NCBI GenBank assembly: GCA_030529545.1
Contig: JAUMWR010000008.1
Location: forward strand, 1-52,254
Source: Buchananella hordeovulneris
Lineage (GTDB): Bacteria; Actinomycetota; Actinomycetes; Actinomycetales; Actinomycetaceae
DNA length: 52,254 nucleotides
Direction: 5' to 3'
Both the position numbers and the translations under genes were made by a program. Positions 42,722 to 52,092 of this stretch are shown in pieces. The notes beneath the pieces are model-generated. The model ran no database searches. It was not told the origin of the DNA and saw only the letters and a list, made by a program, of their open reading frames with translations. Position 1 is the stretch's first letter. The number at the start of each line of letters is the position of its first letter.

Positions 42722-44002
42722 GTGACTCTCTGCTTTGCTTCCACATCCCCCGTTGGACGCCGCCAGCGCACCCCGTTGAATGGAGATTCGCGCCCGTTTA
42801 AGCGGCGGTGCCTGGCTGCGGCGCTTGCTGCTTTGGTGGGCGTGACCACGGTCCTAAGTGGCTGCACCCTGCGTCTGGAGCACGAGGACAACTCGCTGCC
42901 CAAACTCAGCCAGGCGCAGCAGTTGCGCGAAGATCTGGTAGGGATCGAACTGGCGCTCACGGCCAGCGCTACTGATATGGCCGTCGCCGCCGGCGCGCAG
43001 CCCCCGGCTCAGGAGACCACCCCTGCCCCGGCAGAAACATCGGCGCCGGCTGGAGAGCAGGCCCAGGAGACCGACGCCCCCAGCGCGGCTCCCACCCAGC
43101 TTCCCCCACCTGAGCAGTACCCATTGACCGCCCCGGCGGGCGCGGTGGCCGCCAGCGGTTTCGACGCCCAGGCCCTGCTTGGTCTGGTGACGCGTTCACA
43201 GGAGCGTCTAGAGGCGTTGGGAGGCCGGTGGAACCCGTGGGCGGAGGGGGCCACCCCGGAGCCGACCTACTCCCCCACCCCGCGCGCGGTACCAGGCACG
43301 TCGGCCGAGCTGATGGCAGTGCTGGAGGAGGCGCTGGATAAAGCAAACGAGCTGGCTCTGATCAGCACTGCAGATGGCCAGACCTCCACCGCCGCAGTGC
43401 TCTCCTTGTCCTACGCACAGGAGATAGCGGAGCTCTCCCGCCACAGCGGCGTGCCGGTGACCGCCAAGCAGTTGGTGGAGTCGCCCCGGGTGGCCACCAC
43501 CCACCTGCCTGGTTCGCTCTCTGCCGGCGCCGGCGAGGACGCGGCCCAAGAGTCAGCCAGCCCTGACTCGCTCTCTCTGTTCGACCCGGAGAACCCGCCG
43601 CTGGGGTTGGAGTCCATCAACGGCCTGAATTACGTCCGCTGGAGCGCGGAGACTGCGGGCATGGCCAGCCCTGAGGAGGAGCGCGACCCGTTCCTGGAGT
43701 TGTCCGAGGAGCTAGAGAAGTGGCTGCTGGACGTCCAGGCGACCAGTGCTACGGAGAATCCGGAGAGCGCCGCAGCGGTGGCTTTCTCGGTTGACCGCGG
43801 CGAGACACCTACCCAGTGGGTGCTCTCTGCGCTGGACCAGGCAATCGCGCCCCTGCTGCACGACGCCGTCAACGCCCCTTCCATCGACCCGCATCGCCGC
43901 CCCACGGGCGCGCCGCGCCAGGCCGCCCTGGTCTACGCAATTCGCCTTTCCTTCACGCAGGTGAAACTGGGCAGCTCCCCCAACTCCCTGCCCGCCAAGT
44001 GA
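42722..44002 (+). CDS. Putative lipoprotein (DUF4439-like position), function unknown
   Basis: A 426-residue exported protein. The signal is KRR, then LAAALAALVGVTTV, then the lipobox LSGC. An Ala/Pro/Glu-rich stretch follows, then helical segments (SAELMAVLEEALDKANELAL, SLSYAQEIAELSRHSGVP) and a C-terminal part with LVYAIRLSFTQVKLGS. Mycobacteria carry a DUF4439 ferritin-like gene divergent from rimP, and the helices and position suggest a relative, but the similarity I can see is weak. GTG 42722 with GAAAAT 7 nt upstream is used. TTG 42776 would give a more usual signal-peptide length. Confidence 0.6.
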   Translation: MTLCFASTSPVGRRQRTPLNGDSRPFKRRCLAAALAALVGVTTVLSGCTLRLEHEDNSLPKLSQAQQLREDLVGIELALTASATDMAVAAGAQPPAQETTPAPAETSAPAGEQAQETDAPSAAPTQLPPPEQYPLTAPAGAVAASGFDAQALLGLVTRSQERLEALGGRWNPWAEGATPEPTYSPTPRAVPGTSAELMAVLEEALDKANELALISTADGQTSTAAVLSLSYAQEIAELSRHSGVPVTAKQLVESPRVATTHLPGSLSAGAGEDAAQESASPDSLSLFDPENPPLGLESINGLNYVRWSAETAGMASPEEERDPFLELSEELEKWLLDVQATSATENPESAAAVAFSVDRGETPTQWVLSALDQAIAPLLHDAVNAPSIDPHRRPTGAPRQAALVYAIRLSFTQVKLGSSPNSLPAK

Positions 44003-44063
44003 GCGATTGCGCAAGTGGGTATTAGGGAGGCGGCCGCTCCGAGAGGGGCGCCCGCCGTTTCTA

Positions 44064-44150
44064 GCACACAACCATGCTCATAGACGCACAAACTTGGCCC
44101 TACGACGCCCCACAAGACCAAGGCCGAGCGCGTAAGACCAAGTTCGAGCG
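44064..44150. repeat. Rearranged third copy of the 86-bp repeat
   Basis: Compared with 23417-23502, the GCACAAACTTGGCC block and the GCACAAAC..TTCATAG block appear in swapped order (44085 and 44064). They are followed by the same CGCCCCACAAG..CCAAGG..CAAGTTCGAGCG block with scattered changes. AACTTGG and CCAAGTT form 7-bp inverted repeats here. It lies between the lipoprotein gene and the 3' end of the trp operon. Confidence 0.8.
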
Positions 44151-44190
44151 AGGAAGAGGAGGCGGGGCGGGGGAAGGTCGCGCAAAGGTT

Positions 44191-44212
44191 GCACCGGGCC
44201 GCGCTGCGGTGC
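44191..44212 (-). terminator. Weak hairpin after the trp operon
   Basis: GCACCG/CGGTGC with a 10-nt loop abuts the priA stop codon. The stem is short and has no T-tract, so the call is tentative. Confidence 0.25.
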
Positions 44213-44213
44213 G

Positions 44214-45011
44214 CTACATGTGAGCCGCAGCAGCCGGGGTCAGCGCCTGGGGCAGGCTGACCGCCCCGGTGTAAAGCGCCTTGCCCACAATCAGTCCGCT
44301 CAACTCGGTGGGAGCGCCCGGGGCCGGGCGCGCCGGTGCCCGCCACCTCCTGCACTCGTGGACATGTTCCGGCTGCCCCACTCCCCCGGAGGCGATCAAG
44401 GCCCCGGTGGTCAGGCAGGCCACCTGGTCCAGGAGGTCCAAGTTCACCCCGCGCAGGGCACCGTCCCTCTCCGCATCGGTCACCACGTAGCGCTGGCAGC
44501 CCAGCGCCTCCAGGCGTTCACAGGCGTCTGTGAGGCCGCCCAGCGCGGCGTAGCTGCCGCGCGGGAACACGTGCGCCGCCTCCCCTTGCCCGAGCACGTC
44601 CAGACAGACGCCCACCTGCCCCGCCCAGCGCGCCAGCACCCGGCCCGTCTCCGTCCAGTCCGCGAGCGCCTTGGCGGAGAGGTTCACGCGGGACGCGCCG
44701 GCACCGAGGGCGCGCTCCACCTGCTCACTGCGCACCACGCCGCCCGCCCACTGCACTCGGACCTGGGGGTGGCTGGCACCTAACTGCGCCACCACCGTCT
44801 CGAGCAGCGCGGTATTCTCGCCTCGCCCGAACGCCGCGTCCAGATCCACCAGGTGGATCCAATCTGCCCCCTGCTCCACCCACTGCAGGCAGGCCCGTAG
44901 CGGGTCCATCCCGCCGGCGGCGCTCGTCCCCTGCTCGGTGCGATGGGTCAGGGCCAGCCCGGCGGCGACGTCCACGGCGGGCAGGATCTGCATGCCGGCA
45001 CTGACGCTCAC
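44214..45011 (-). CDS. priA: HisA-family isomerase PriA (HisA/TrpF bifunctional)
   Basis: A (beta-alpha)8 isomerase of the HisA family, 265 residues. The two catalytic aspartates are in PAVDVAAG (residue 14) and VVTDAERDGALRG; HLVDLDAAFGRG and WAGGVVRS are typical. In actinobacteria this protein (PriA) isomerises both the histidine intermediate ProFAR and phosphoribosylanthranilate. No trpF is present in this operon and the gene is the last in it, so PriA is the natural candidate for the TrpF step. GTG 45011 overlaps the trpA TGA by 4 nt. The region before the last phosphate loop has a small Arg/Pro/Ala insert. Confidence 0.9.
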   Translation of the reverse strand: MSVSAGMQILPAVDVAAGLALTHRTEQGTSAAGGMDPLRACLQWVEQGADWIHLVDLDAAFGRGENTALLETVVAQLGASHPQVRVQWAGGVVRSEQVERALGAGASRVNLSAKALADWTETGRVLARWAGQVGVCLDVLGQGEAAHVFPRGSYAALGGLTDACERLEALGCQRYVVTDAERDGALRGVNLDLLDQVACLTTGALIASGGVGQPEHVHECRRWRAPARPAPGAPTELSGLIVGKALYTGAVSLPQALTPAAAAHM

Positions 45012-45862
45012 TGCTCCCCCACCCGGGAGGTGGCCGCCCGCAGGCTGGAGAAGAACTGCCCCACCTGCTCGCACACCGCCGCGAGCGCCGCAGCCGGCTC
45101 GGCTCCCTGCCGCAAGAGCTCCTCGTAGCCTGCGATCAGGCGCACGATCGCAGAGCCGCAGATGACGCCGTCGGCACCGGCACTGATCGCTGCACGCACG
45201 TGCTCGGGCTGGGAAATACCAAAGCCCAGTAGGATCGGGGTGTTGGAGTGCTCCCGCAGGCCCGCCAGGGTCTGGCTCAGCTCCGTGCCGGTGCCGGCAG
45301 CGCTGTCGGCTCCCGTCACGCCCACGCGAGAGACCGCGTAAACGTAGCCGCGCGCCTTGCTCGCCACCTGGGCAAGCAGGGCGGGCTGCGCGCGCGGCGG
45401 GGCGATGCACACCATGTCCACCCCGCTGGCCAAAGAGGCGGCCTCGAATCTCGCGGATTCGCGCAGCGGAACGTCGGCCACCAAAACCGAATCGACCCCC
45501 ACCTGGGCGCAGCGGCGGTAGAAGCGCTCCACCCCCAGCGAGTAGGTCAGGGTGGCGTAGGTCAGCAATCCGATCGGGAGCCGGGGGTGGCGGGCGCGGA
45601 GCTGGGCCAGCAGGTCAAAGCACTCCGCCGCGCGCCCACCGGCCGCCAGGGCGCGGATGTGGGCGGACTGGATGACCGGGCCGTCGGCCGCCGGGTCGGA
45701 GAACGGCAGGCCGAGCTCCAGCGCGTCCGCGCCGGCGGCAACCAGGGCGTCAACGATCTCCAGGCACGCCTCTGGGGTCGGGTCGGCCAGCATGGCGAAG
45801 GGAACCAGGGCGCCGCGATTCTCCGCCGCGCACCGCTCAAACGCTTCCTCGTAACGCGTCAT
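45008..45862 (-). CDS. trpA: Tryptophan synthase alpha subunit
   Basis: TrpA cleaves indole-3-glycerol phosphate to indole, passed to TrpB. The catalytic Glu is in LELGLPFSDPAADGPVIQ (about residues 45-62) and the catalytic Asp in the same segment. ATLTYSLG, GYVYAVSRVGVTGADS and ILLGFGISQPEH follow family pattern. ATG 45862 has GAGG 9 nt upstream; TTG 45871 is too close to that site. It lies 11 bp after the trpC::trpB stop. Confidence 0.96.
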   Translation of the reverse strand: MTRYEEAFERCAAENRGALVPFAMLADPTPEACLEIVDALVAAGADALELGLPFSDPAADGPVIQSAHIRALAAGGRAAECFDLLAQLRARHPRLPIGLLTYATLTYSLGVERFYRRCAQVGVDSVLVADVPLRESARFEAASLASGVDMVCIAPPRAQPALLAQVASKARGYVYAVSRVGVTGADSAAGTGTELSQTLAGLREHSNTPILLGFGISQPEHVRAAISAGADGVICGSAIVRLIAGYEELLRQGAEPAAALAAVCEQVGQFFSSLRAATSRVGEQ

Positions 45863-45873
45863 CTTCTTCAACC

Positions 45874-48309
45874 TCAGTCTTCGGTCCTCTGCAAATCAGC
45901 CACCAGTTGCGCGGCCCGGGCCACCGCGCCGTCGGAGCTGAAAGACCCGCCCAGCAGTCGGCGGACCTGCTCCAAGTCCTTGTCCCCCCGGCCCGAGAGG
46001 CACACGCAGATCGTGGGCCACTCCTGCTCGGGCACGCCCTGCTCGACGTTCTGGCGGGCCAGTTTCAGCGCGTGGGCCAGCGCGTGAGAGGACTCCAGGG
46101 CCGGGATGATTCCCTCGTGGCGCGAGAGCTGGATAAAGGCGTCGATCGCCTCCTGGTCCGTCACGCCGACGTACTTGGCGCGGCCCGAGGCGGCCAGCTG
46201 GGCGTGCTGCGGCCCCACCCCGGGGTAGTCCAGACCGGCGGAGACCGAGTAGGACTCCTCCACCTGCCCGTCCTCCGAGCGCATCAGGTAGGAGAGCGTA
46301 CCGTGCAGGATCCCCAGCTTGCCGACGTTGATCGGGGCGCCGTGCTGGCCCGAGTCCAGGCCCTTGCCGGCGGGCTCCACGCCGTAGAGCTCCACCGACG
46401 AATCCGCGATGAAGTCCGCGAACATGCCAATCGCATTGGAGCCGCCGCCCACGCAGGCCACCACCGCGTCCGGCAGTCCCCCGGTGTGGGCGATCACCTG
46501 GGCGCGTGCCTCGGTGGAGATGATGCGGTGGAACTCGCGCACCATGGTCGGGAACGGGTGGGGGCCCGCAGCGGTGCCCAGCAGGTAGTGGGAGTGGGCG
46601 AAAGTCGCGGTCCAGTCCCGCAGGGCCTCGTTGACGGCGTCCTTCAGGGTGCCCGCCCCCGCAGTCACGGGGATCACGGTGGCTCCCATCAGCTCCATGC
46701 GCTCCACGTTGGCGGCCTGGCGCACCACGTCGGTAGCCCCCATATAGATGGTGCACTCCAGACCCAGCAGCGCGCACACCATCGCGGTGGCGGTGCCGTG
46801 CTGGCCCGCGCCCGTCTCAGCGATGATGCGGGTCTTGCCCATGCGCTTGGCCAGCAGCGCCTGCCCCAGCACCTGGTTGCCCTTGTGGGCGCCGCCGTGC
46901 ACCAGGTCCTCGCGCTTGAGCAGAATCCTGGCCCCGCCGCCCAGCGGCAGGTTACGCAGCTCCGTCACCGGCGTGGGGCGGCCCAGGTACCGGTGAAGGA
47001 ACTCGTTGACCTCCGCGATGAACGCGGGGTCGTCGATGGCCGCCACGAAGGCGGCCTCCAGCTGGTCCAGCGCCGGGATCAACAACTCCGGCACGTACTG
47101 GCCACCAAACTCACCAAAGTAGGCCGGCAGCAGAGTGGACTGCTCGGGAGCGTCCGCGCCGGCGGGAGCTGCGTGGCTCCCGCCGCCCAGCGGGGTTGGC
47201 CCGGCCGCCCGGCGGAGCTGGGCGGCCGAGTGCGGCGCCCAGGACAGCCGCCCGACGAGCTCACGGGCGTAGCCGGGCCCAACAGAGGGCTGGCCGCCCG
47301 CCAGCGCTGCCGCCTGCGCGGCCGGGTCCGCCGCGCCGGAGAGGGCCGAGCCCACTAGCACCGCGTCCACCAGCTCGCCCAGTCCCAGCGCCTCGGCCCG
47401 CGAGTTGACCCCGGACTCGCCCACCAGGACCACCCCGCTGGGAGCCAGTGGCGCGAGCTGCGCCGTGCGGCCCAGGTCGGTGGTCAGGGTGCGCAGGTCG
47501 CGGTTGTTGATCCCGATGATGCGCGCCCCGAGTTCCTGGGCGCGGTGCATCTGCTCGGGGCTGTCCACCTCGGTCAGCACGTCCATGCCCAGGCGGGCGG
47601 CGATCCCGGCCAGGCGCGTGTACTGCTGGTCGTCGAGTACCGAGAGCATCAGTAGGACCGCGTCCGCGCCATGGAAGCGGGCGGCCAGAAGCTGGATGGG
47701 GTCGATGATGAAGTCCTTGCACAGCACCGGCTGTTTCACCACCGCGCGCACCTGCTCCAGGTGCTGGTAGTCGCCCTCAAAGTAGTCGGGCTCGCACAGG
47801 ACGGAGATGGCAGCCGCGTACGGCGCGTAGGCGGCAGCCAGCCACGCCGGGTCGTAGCCGCCGCCCACAATCACGCCGCGCGAAGGAGAGGCCGCCTTGC
47901 ATTCCATGATGAGCGCCGGCCCGGCCGCAGCGACTCCGGCCTGAGCGGCGTCGGTCTGTACTTCACCGGCGGGAGGGACGGCGGCCCCCAATGCGCAGGC
48001 CGCAGGAGCGTCGGCCAAACCGACTCCGCCGCCGGCCTCGGTCGCTACGGCGTCGCCGCGAAGGGGCGCCTGGCTCTGCCCGCTCGCTCCCTGGCGAGTG
48101 CGCAGGGCCGCCTCGAGGCTACGGTCGGAGGGGGCAAGGGTGGCAAGGCTCAGGTGGCCGTATCGCTCGCGCAGCTCGGGCAGGTCCAGGCGGCGGGCGG
48201 CCACGATCTGCGTGAGCACCGTGCCCTCCTGGCGGGCCTGCTCAGCCACGGGCTGGCGGCTTACTGCTGCCCCGCTCTGGGCGGGAACGTGATCGTGCTG
48301 GCGGTTCAT
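45874..48309 (-). CDS. trpCB: Fused indole-3-glycerol phosphate synthase - tryptophan synthase beta
   Basis: One uninterrupted 811-residue frame holds two enzymes. Residues 28-345 are IGPS (TrpC): the catalytic Lys in [12 protein letters not shown] (residue 138), [34 protein letters not shown] and VGESGVNS. Residues 396-811 are Trp[14 protein letters not shown], the PLP Lys in GAHKGNQ (residue 476), [20 protein letters not shown] and SGRGDKDL. A 50-residue Ala/Gly/Pro linker joins them. The IGPS half also has an insert of about 60 residues (70-130) before its catalytic Lys. ATG 48309 overlaps the trpD TGA (ATGA). Both active sites look intact. The fusion would place two consecutive steps, separated only by TrpA, on one chain. 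Confidence 0.95.
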   Translation of the reverse strand: MNRQHDHVPAQSGAAVSRQPVAEQARQEGTVLTQIVAARRLDLPELRERYGHLSLATLAPSDRSLEAALRTRQGASGQSQAPLRGDAVATEAGGGVGLADAPAACALGAAVPPAGEVQTDAAQAGVAAAGPALIMECKAASPSRGVIVGGGYDPAWLAAAYAPYAAAISVLCEPDYFEGDYQHLEQVRAVVKQPVLCKDFIIDPIQLLAARFHGADAVLLMLSVLDDQQYTRLAGIAARLGMDVLTEVDSPEQMHRAQELGARIIGINNRDLRTLTTDLGRTAQLAPLAPSGVVLVGESGVNSRAEALGLGELVDAVLVGSALSGAADPAAQAAALAGGQPSVGPGYARELVGRLSWAPHSAAQLRRAAGPTPLGGGSHAAPAGADAPEQSTLLPAYFGEFGGQYVPELLIPALDQLEAAFVAAIDDPAFIAEVNEFLHRYLGRPTPVTELRNLPLGGGARILLKREDLVHGGAHKGNQVLGQALLAKRMGKTRIIAETGAGQHGTATAMVCALLGLECTIYMGATDVVRQAANVERMELMGATVIPVTAGAGTLKDAVNEALRDWTATFAHSHYLLGTAAGPHPFPTMVREFHRIISTEARAQVIAHTGGLPDAVVACVGGGSNAIGMFADFIADSSVELYGVEPAGKGLDSGQHGAPINVGKLGILHGTLSYLMRSEDGQVEESYSVSAGLDYPGVGPQHAQLAASGRAKYVGVTDQEAIDAFIQLSRHEGIIPALESSHALAHALKLARQNVEQGVPEQEWPTICVCLSGRGDKDLEQVRRLLGGSFSSDGAVARAAQLVADLQRTED

Positions 48310-49406
48310 GCCTGGGCTCCTACGGTAAGGCGGGACTGAAAGGAAGCGGGAGTGGCGGCAGGTTCGGTCTCCTGCTGGAGCGCGTAGAGCTCCTGGGCGC
48401 GGGCGCAGACCATGTCCAAGAACGCGTTGACAGTGCCCGTCGCCAGCTTCTCCAGGGCCTGCCCGGTGCCCTGCGCCCACGTGCCGGCACGCCCGCTGAC
48501 GTAGAGCATGAGGCCGGTGGTCACGGCGATCGCGTCGCGCTGGGCCGGCACTCCCCCGCCAGCAAAGACGTTGCGGATCAGCTCGGCGTTCTCTGCGGCG
48601 TTGCCGCCCACCAGGTCAACCCGCGCGGAGGGAGAGAGCCCCAGCTCCTGCGGGGTGATGCTGTAGGAGCGCACCTTCCCGTCCACGATCTCGCGGATCT
48701 GGGTGGGGGCGTCGAGGGCGACCTCGTCTAGGCCGTCGCCGTGCACGGCCACCGCCCGCGACAACGGTGCGGTAGTAAGCGCCTGGGCTATGTCCTCCAA
48801 GTACTTCGGGTTGCCCACACCCACCAGCTGGTAGTCCAGCGGGGCGGGATTTAGCAGCGGGCCCAGGATGTTGAAGATCGTGGGGCTGGCCAGCGCGGCA
48901 CGCACCGGGGCGACGTGGCGCATGGCCGGGTGGTAGAGCTGGGCAAAGAGGAAGGCGAATCCCGTTTCCTCCAGCAGGGTGGCCACGGCGGCCGGGGACA
49001 GCTGCAGCGGGATGCCCAGGGCGGCGATCACGTCGGCCGCCCCCGCCTGGGAAGAGACCGCGCGGTTGCCGTGCTTGGCGACGTTCAGGCCCATCGCGGC
49101 GCCCAGGATCGCGGCGGCCGTGGAGATATTGACCGTGCCAGCGGAGTCCCCTCCCGTGCCGACCACGTCGATTAACTCCCGCTGCCGGGTGGCCAGCGGA
49201 ATGGCGGCGGCCCGGAACGCGGCGGCGGCGCCAGCGATCTCCCGGGCGTCCTCGCCGCGCGCATGCAAAGCACCCAGCAGGGCCGCAGTTTCGATATGGG
49301 AGAGGTTCCCAGCAGAGACCTGGGCGAAGAGCTCGAGGCTGGCCTGGCGAGACAGGCGCTGCCCGGCCAGGACGGCCCGCAGGTGGGCGGAGTGGGAAAT
49401 AGTCAT
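48306..49406 (-). CDS. trpD: Anthranilate phosphoribosyltransferase
   Basis: TrpD joins anthranilate to PRPP. The glycine-rich PRPP loop [19 protein letters not shown] cut after A (about residues 77-95), [21 protein letters not shown] in parts and [18 protein letters not shown] are diagnostic. At 366 residues it is slightly long; the C-terminus past residue 345 is variable. ATG 49406 follows AAGGA by 8 nt. It lies 32 bp after trpG. Confidence 0.96.
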   Translation of the reverse strand: MTISHSAHLRAVLAGQRLSRQASLELFAQVSAGNLSHIETAALLGALHARGEDAREIAGAAAAFRAAAIPLATRQRELIDVVGTGGDSAGTVNISTAAAILGAAMGLNVAKHGNRAVSSQAGAADVIAALGIPLQLSPAAVATLLEETGFAFLFAQLYHPAMRHVAPVRAALASPTIFNILGPLLNPAPLDYQLVGVGNPKYLEDIAQALTTAPLSRAVAVHGDGLDEVALDAPTQIREIVDGKVRSYSITPQELGLSPSARVDLVGGNAAENAELIRNVFAGGGVPAQRDAIAVTTGLMLYVSGRAGTWAQGTGQALEKLATGTVNAFLDMVCARAQELYALQQETEPAATPASFQSRLTVGAQA

Positions 49407-49438
49407 TAGTTTTTTCCTTGCGTTACTTGCTGCCGGGT

Positions 49439-50170
49439 TCAGTTGGCGGGAGCGGAGGGGAGGTTGTTGGGCTGGCGCGCCAGGTCCTCTATGAGGCGGC
49501 GCAGCAGGATGGGGCCCTGCGGGGTAAGGATCGATTCCGGGTGAAACTGCAACCCGACGGCGGGGCGCTCGCGGTGGCGAGCCGCCATGACCACGCCGTC
49601 GCCACAGCGGGCGATCTCCTCCAGGGCCTCGGGCAGCGTGGTGGCGCCCAGCGAGTGGTAGCGGGCCACCTCGATGCCGCCCAGGTTCTGGGCACCGGGC
49701 TCGTTAGAGGCGCCGCCGTGACCCTCCGCGCCGCTCTGACCGGTCGCGAGCGCGGGCTGCGGGTGGCGGGCGATCGCGGCAAAGGCGGGGTGGGCGGCCC
49801 CGGCGGGAGTGAGGTGGGCAAAGTCCTTGCGACCGTGGGTGGGGCCCACCGGGCCCACCTGGCCACCGGCGGCCGCCACTAGTGCCTGGTAGCCCAGGCA
49901 GATGCCGAGCAGCGGGATGGCGTGGCGCACCGTGTGCTCGGTCAGCTCCACCAGGCAGCCGGCCTGGCGAGGGTGGCCGGGGCCGGGCGAGGTGATCAGC
50001 AGGGGACGGGTGCCGGCGGCCCGCTCTGCCGCAGCGGGCTCCAGCGCCCGCAGGATCGTGTCCAGCGGGGTGCTGTTGCGGTAGACCGTGACCTCCGTGG
50101 CTAGCGTGCTGGTGAGGTCCACGAGGTTGTAAACAAATGAGTCGCGGTTGTCCAGGAACACCACTCGCAT
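49439..50170 (-). CDS. trpG: Anthranilate synthase component II (glutamine amidotransferase)
   Basis: TrpG supplies ammonia from glutamine to TrpE. Features: LDNRDSFVYNLVD, SPGPGHP, the nucleophile Cys in LLGICLGYQALV, HGRK, and His-Glu in QFHPESILT. At 243 residues it is longer than the usual 190-210, because a Gly/Ala/Ser-rich insert of about 30 residues (HPQPALATGQ to QNLGG) precedes VARYHSLG. ATG 50170 lies 2 bp after the trpE stop. Confidence 0.95.
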   Translation of the reverse strand: MRVVFLDNRDSFVYNLVDLTSTLATEVTVYRNSTPLDTILRALEPAAAERAAGTRPLLITSPGPGHPRQAGCLVELTEHTVRHAIPLLGICLGYQALVAAAGGQVGPVGPTHGRKDFAHLTPAGAAHPAFAAIARHPQPALATGQSGAEGHGGASNEPGAQNLGGIEVARYHSLGATTLPEALEEIARCGDGVVMAARHRERPAVGLQFHPESILTPQGPILLRRLIEDLARQPNNLPSAPAN

Positions 50171-50172
50171 GG

Positions 50173-51933
50173 TCAGTTGCCTCTCTTGGTGGGCGTGCCG
50201 TCTTCGTTTGCTGCCGCCCCGCCGGGCGTGACGCCCGCGCCCTCCCCGTGGTCGGGGCAGGCGGCGGGGGCCGCTGCGATCACTAGGCGCGCGCCCTGCG
50301 CGGCGGCGATCGAGCTCAGCACCGCGCTGGCCTTGTGCCGCGTCTCTGCGGCCTCGTTTGCGGGCAGGGAAGCGGAGACGACGCCCGCCCCGGCCTGTAC
50401 CAGGGCGCGCCCGCCGCGCACAAAGGCCGAGCGGATCACGATGCAGGTGTCCAGCTCGCCATCGCCGCGCAGGTATCCCACGGCCCCGCCGTAGGAGCCG
50501 CGCCGCTGGCCCTCCGCCTGCCGGATCAGACCGGCCGCCTCCAATTTGGGGGCGCCGGTGAGCGTGCCCATCGTCATGGAGGCGCGGAAGGCGTCCAGTG
50601 GGTGCAGGTCCGCCCGCAGTTGCCCTGAAACCTCGGAGACCAGGTGCATCACGCGGGAGTAGCGGTCCACGCGCAGCAGCACGTCCACCCGGCGGGTGCC
50701 CGCCTTAGCAACGCGCGCCACGTCGTTGCGGGCCAGGTCCACCAGCATCACGTGCTCGGCCACCTCCTTGGCGTCGCTGCGCAGCTCCAGTTCCAGGCGG
50801 GTGTCCAGCTCGGTATCGATGCCGCCCTCCGGGTCAAAACCGCGGGGGCGCGTCCCGGCAATGGGGCGAATGGACACGCGCCCGGTGCGCGCGCAGTGCA
50901 GCAGGGAGGACTCCGGGGATGCGCCAAAGAGCTGGAAGTCAGGGGTGCCGATGTAGAACATGTAGGGGCTTGGGTTGGTCAGGCGCAGGTGGCGGTAGGC
51001 GGCCAGTGGGTCCGGGCACTGGATCTGGTAGCCGCGCGAGGGCACCACCTGGTAGACGTCGCCGGCCGCGATGTTCTCCTGGAGCAGGCGCACGGTCTGC
51101 ACAAAATCGGCGTCGCTCACGGTCGGGCTCGCCGTGAGGGTCTCTGCGCCGTTCTCCACGGGCTCGGTACTCCCAGCCGCCGGAGGGCAGGCGTCAATGG
51201 CCGCAGCCAGGGCGCGCAGCTTGGCCTGCAAGGCAACGTCGTCCAACGAAGCCCCCACCAAATTGGCTGTCTGGCTCTCGTGGTCCACCACCAGAATCAC
51301 GCGCGCCGAATAAAACAGGTAGTCGGGGCAGGTGTTGGCGCCGGCCGCCACTACCGGCAACTCCTCCATCGTGGCCAGGTAGTCGAAGGCGACCACACCC
51401 GCCAGGAGCGGCAGGTGCGGGTGATCGACCTCGGCGTCGGCCAGCACACGCAGCGGCTCCATGGTGGCGCGGTGGGAGAGGCGTCGGCCCTCATCGGCGT
51501 CCTCCTCGCGCAGGCTCGGCAGCTCGAAGGTGGCCGCCAGCTCGCAGCGCTCCCGCAGGGCGTGCGGGAGCTCGTCGCACAGATGCTGCAACTGCGCCCT
51601 GCCGTCCGCGTCCGGCTGGGCGGTGGCGGTGACCAGGTCCCCGTCGCAGGAGAGCGTCAGCGCAGAGTCGAGCACCGCAATCGTGGTCAGGTGGGCCTTG
51701 GAGACCACGTCCGCGCTCTCCAACAACACCGCCTGCGGCAAGACTGGACCGGCGGAGGCAGCCGCCGCGTTGCCCGCGCTGCCCCCGGTGTTGATCTCTG
51801 TGCCGGCGGTGTCCGCACCGCTCGCACCCAAGAAGCCGCACTTGGCCAGGTGGTCCAGGAGTGCCCCGCCGTCGGGCTGGTACTCCACCGGGATTTCGAA
51901 CACCCGGGGAGCCGTTTGTTGTAGTTCTGCCAT
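50173..51933 (-). CDS. trpE: Anthranilate synthase component I
   Basis: TrpE makes anthranilate from chorismate. The chorismate-binding domain covers the C-terminal half: QENIAAGDVYQVVPSR, GASPES, RPIAGTRPRG, LVDLARNDVARVAKAG, MGTLTGAPKLEA, RGSYGGAVGYLRGDG and VQAGAGVVSAS. The LLES motif used in feedback inhibition by tryptophan is present near residue 70. An insert of about 25 Gly/Ala/Thr-rich residues precedes it. ATG 51933 has AAGGCAG upstream; TTG 51960 would start inside the leader terminator T-tract side and is rejected. It is the first structural gene after the attenuator. Confidence 0.96.
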   Translation of the reverse strand: MAELQQTAPRVFEIPVEYQPDGGALLDHLAKCGFLGASGADTAGTEINTGGSAGNAAAASAGPVLPQAVLLESADVVSKAHLTTIAVLDSALTLSCDGDLVTATAQPDADGRAQLQHLCDELPHALRERCELAATFELPSLREEDADEGRRLSHRATMEPLRVLADAEVDHPHLPLLAGVVAFDYLATMEELPVVAAGANTCPDYLFYSARVILVVDHESQTANLVGASLDDVALQAKLRALAAAIDACPPAAGSTEPVENGAETLTASPTVSDADFVQTVRLLQENIAAGDVYQVVPSRGYQIQCPDPLAAYRHLRLTNPSPYMFYIGTPDFQLFGASPESSLLHCARTGRVSIRPIAGTRPRGFDPEGGIDTELDTRLELELRSDAKEVAEHVMLVDLARNDVARVAKAGTRRVDVLLRVDRYSRVMHLVSEVSGQLRADLHPLDAFRASMTMGTLTGAPKLEAAGLIRQAEGQRRGSYGGAVGYLRGDGELDTCIVIRSAFVRGGRALVQAGAGVVSASLPANEAAETRHKASAVLSSIAAAQGARLVIAAAPAACPDHGEGAGVTPGGAAANEDGTPTKRGN

Positions 51934-51978
51934 TGCTTTCTGCCTTGAAGTCTTAGCCAAGCGGCGGAGTACTTAGGC

Positions 51979-52056
51979 AAAAAGAAAGGCCCGCCGTCTT
52001 GGGCGAGCCTGCTTTTTTGTACGCAAATCAGTGGTTCACCCGGTCAGGTGAGCCAC
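51979..52056 (-). terminator. trp attenuator: competing hairpins and T-tract
   Basis: Read on the minus strand, segment 1 GTGGCTCACC (52056-52047) covers the Trp codons; segment 2 GGGTGAACCAC (52041-52031) can pair with 1. GGGTGAACC of segment 2 can pair instead with GGCTCGCCC of segment 3 (8 pairs, one mismatch: antiterminator). Segment 3 AGGCTCGCC (52010-52002) pairs with segment 4 GGCGGGCCT (51995-51987) and TTCTTTTT follows, giving the terminator. GTACGCAA in the peptide codons also matches TTGCGTAC before segment 3. This is the classical ribosome-stalling layout. Confidence 0.92.
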
Positions 52057-52085
52057 CAGTTCTGGAAAGAGGTTGCGTACGTCAT
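52044..52085 (-). CDS. trpL: trp leader peptide
   Basis: Thirteen codons, MTYATSFQNWWLT, with two adjacent Trp codons TGGTGG placed in attenuator segment 1. When charged tRNA-Trp is scarce, a ribosome stalled there would free segment 2 for the antiterminator. The ATG has no Shine-Dalgarno but TAGAGT lies 7 nt upstream, so the leader mRNA itself looks leaderless. Confidence 0.9.
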   Translation of the reverse strand: MTYATSFQNWWLT

Positions 52086-52092
52086 GCCCCGA

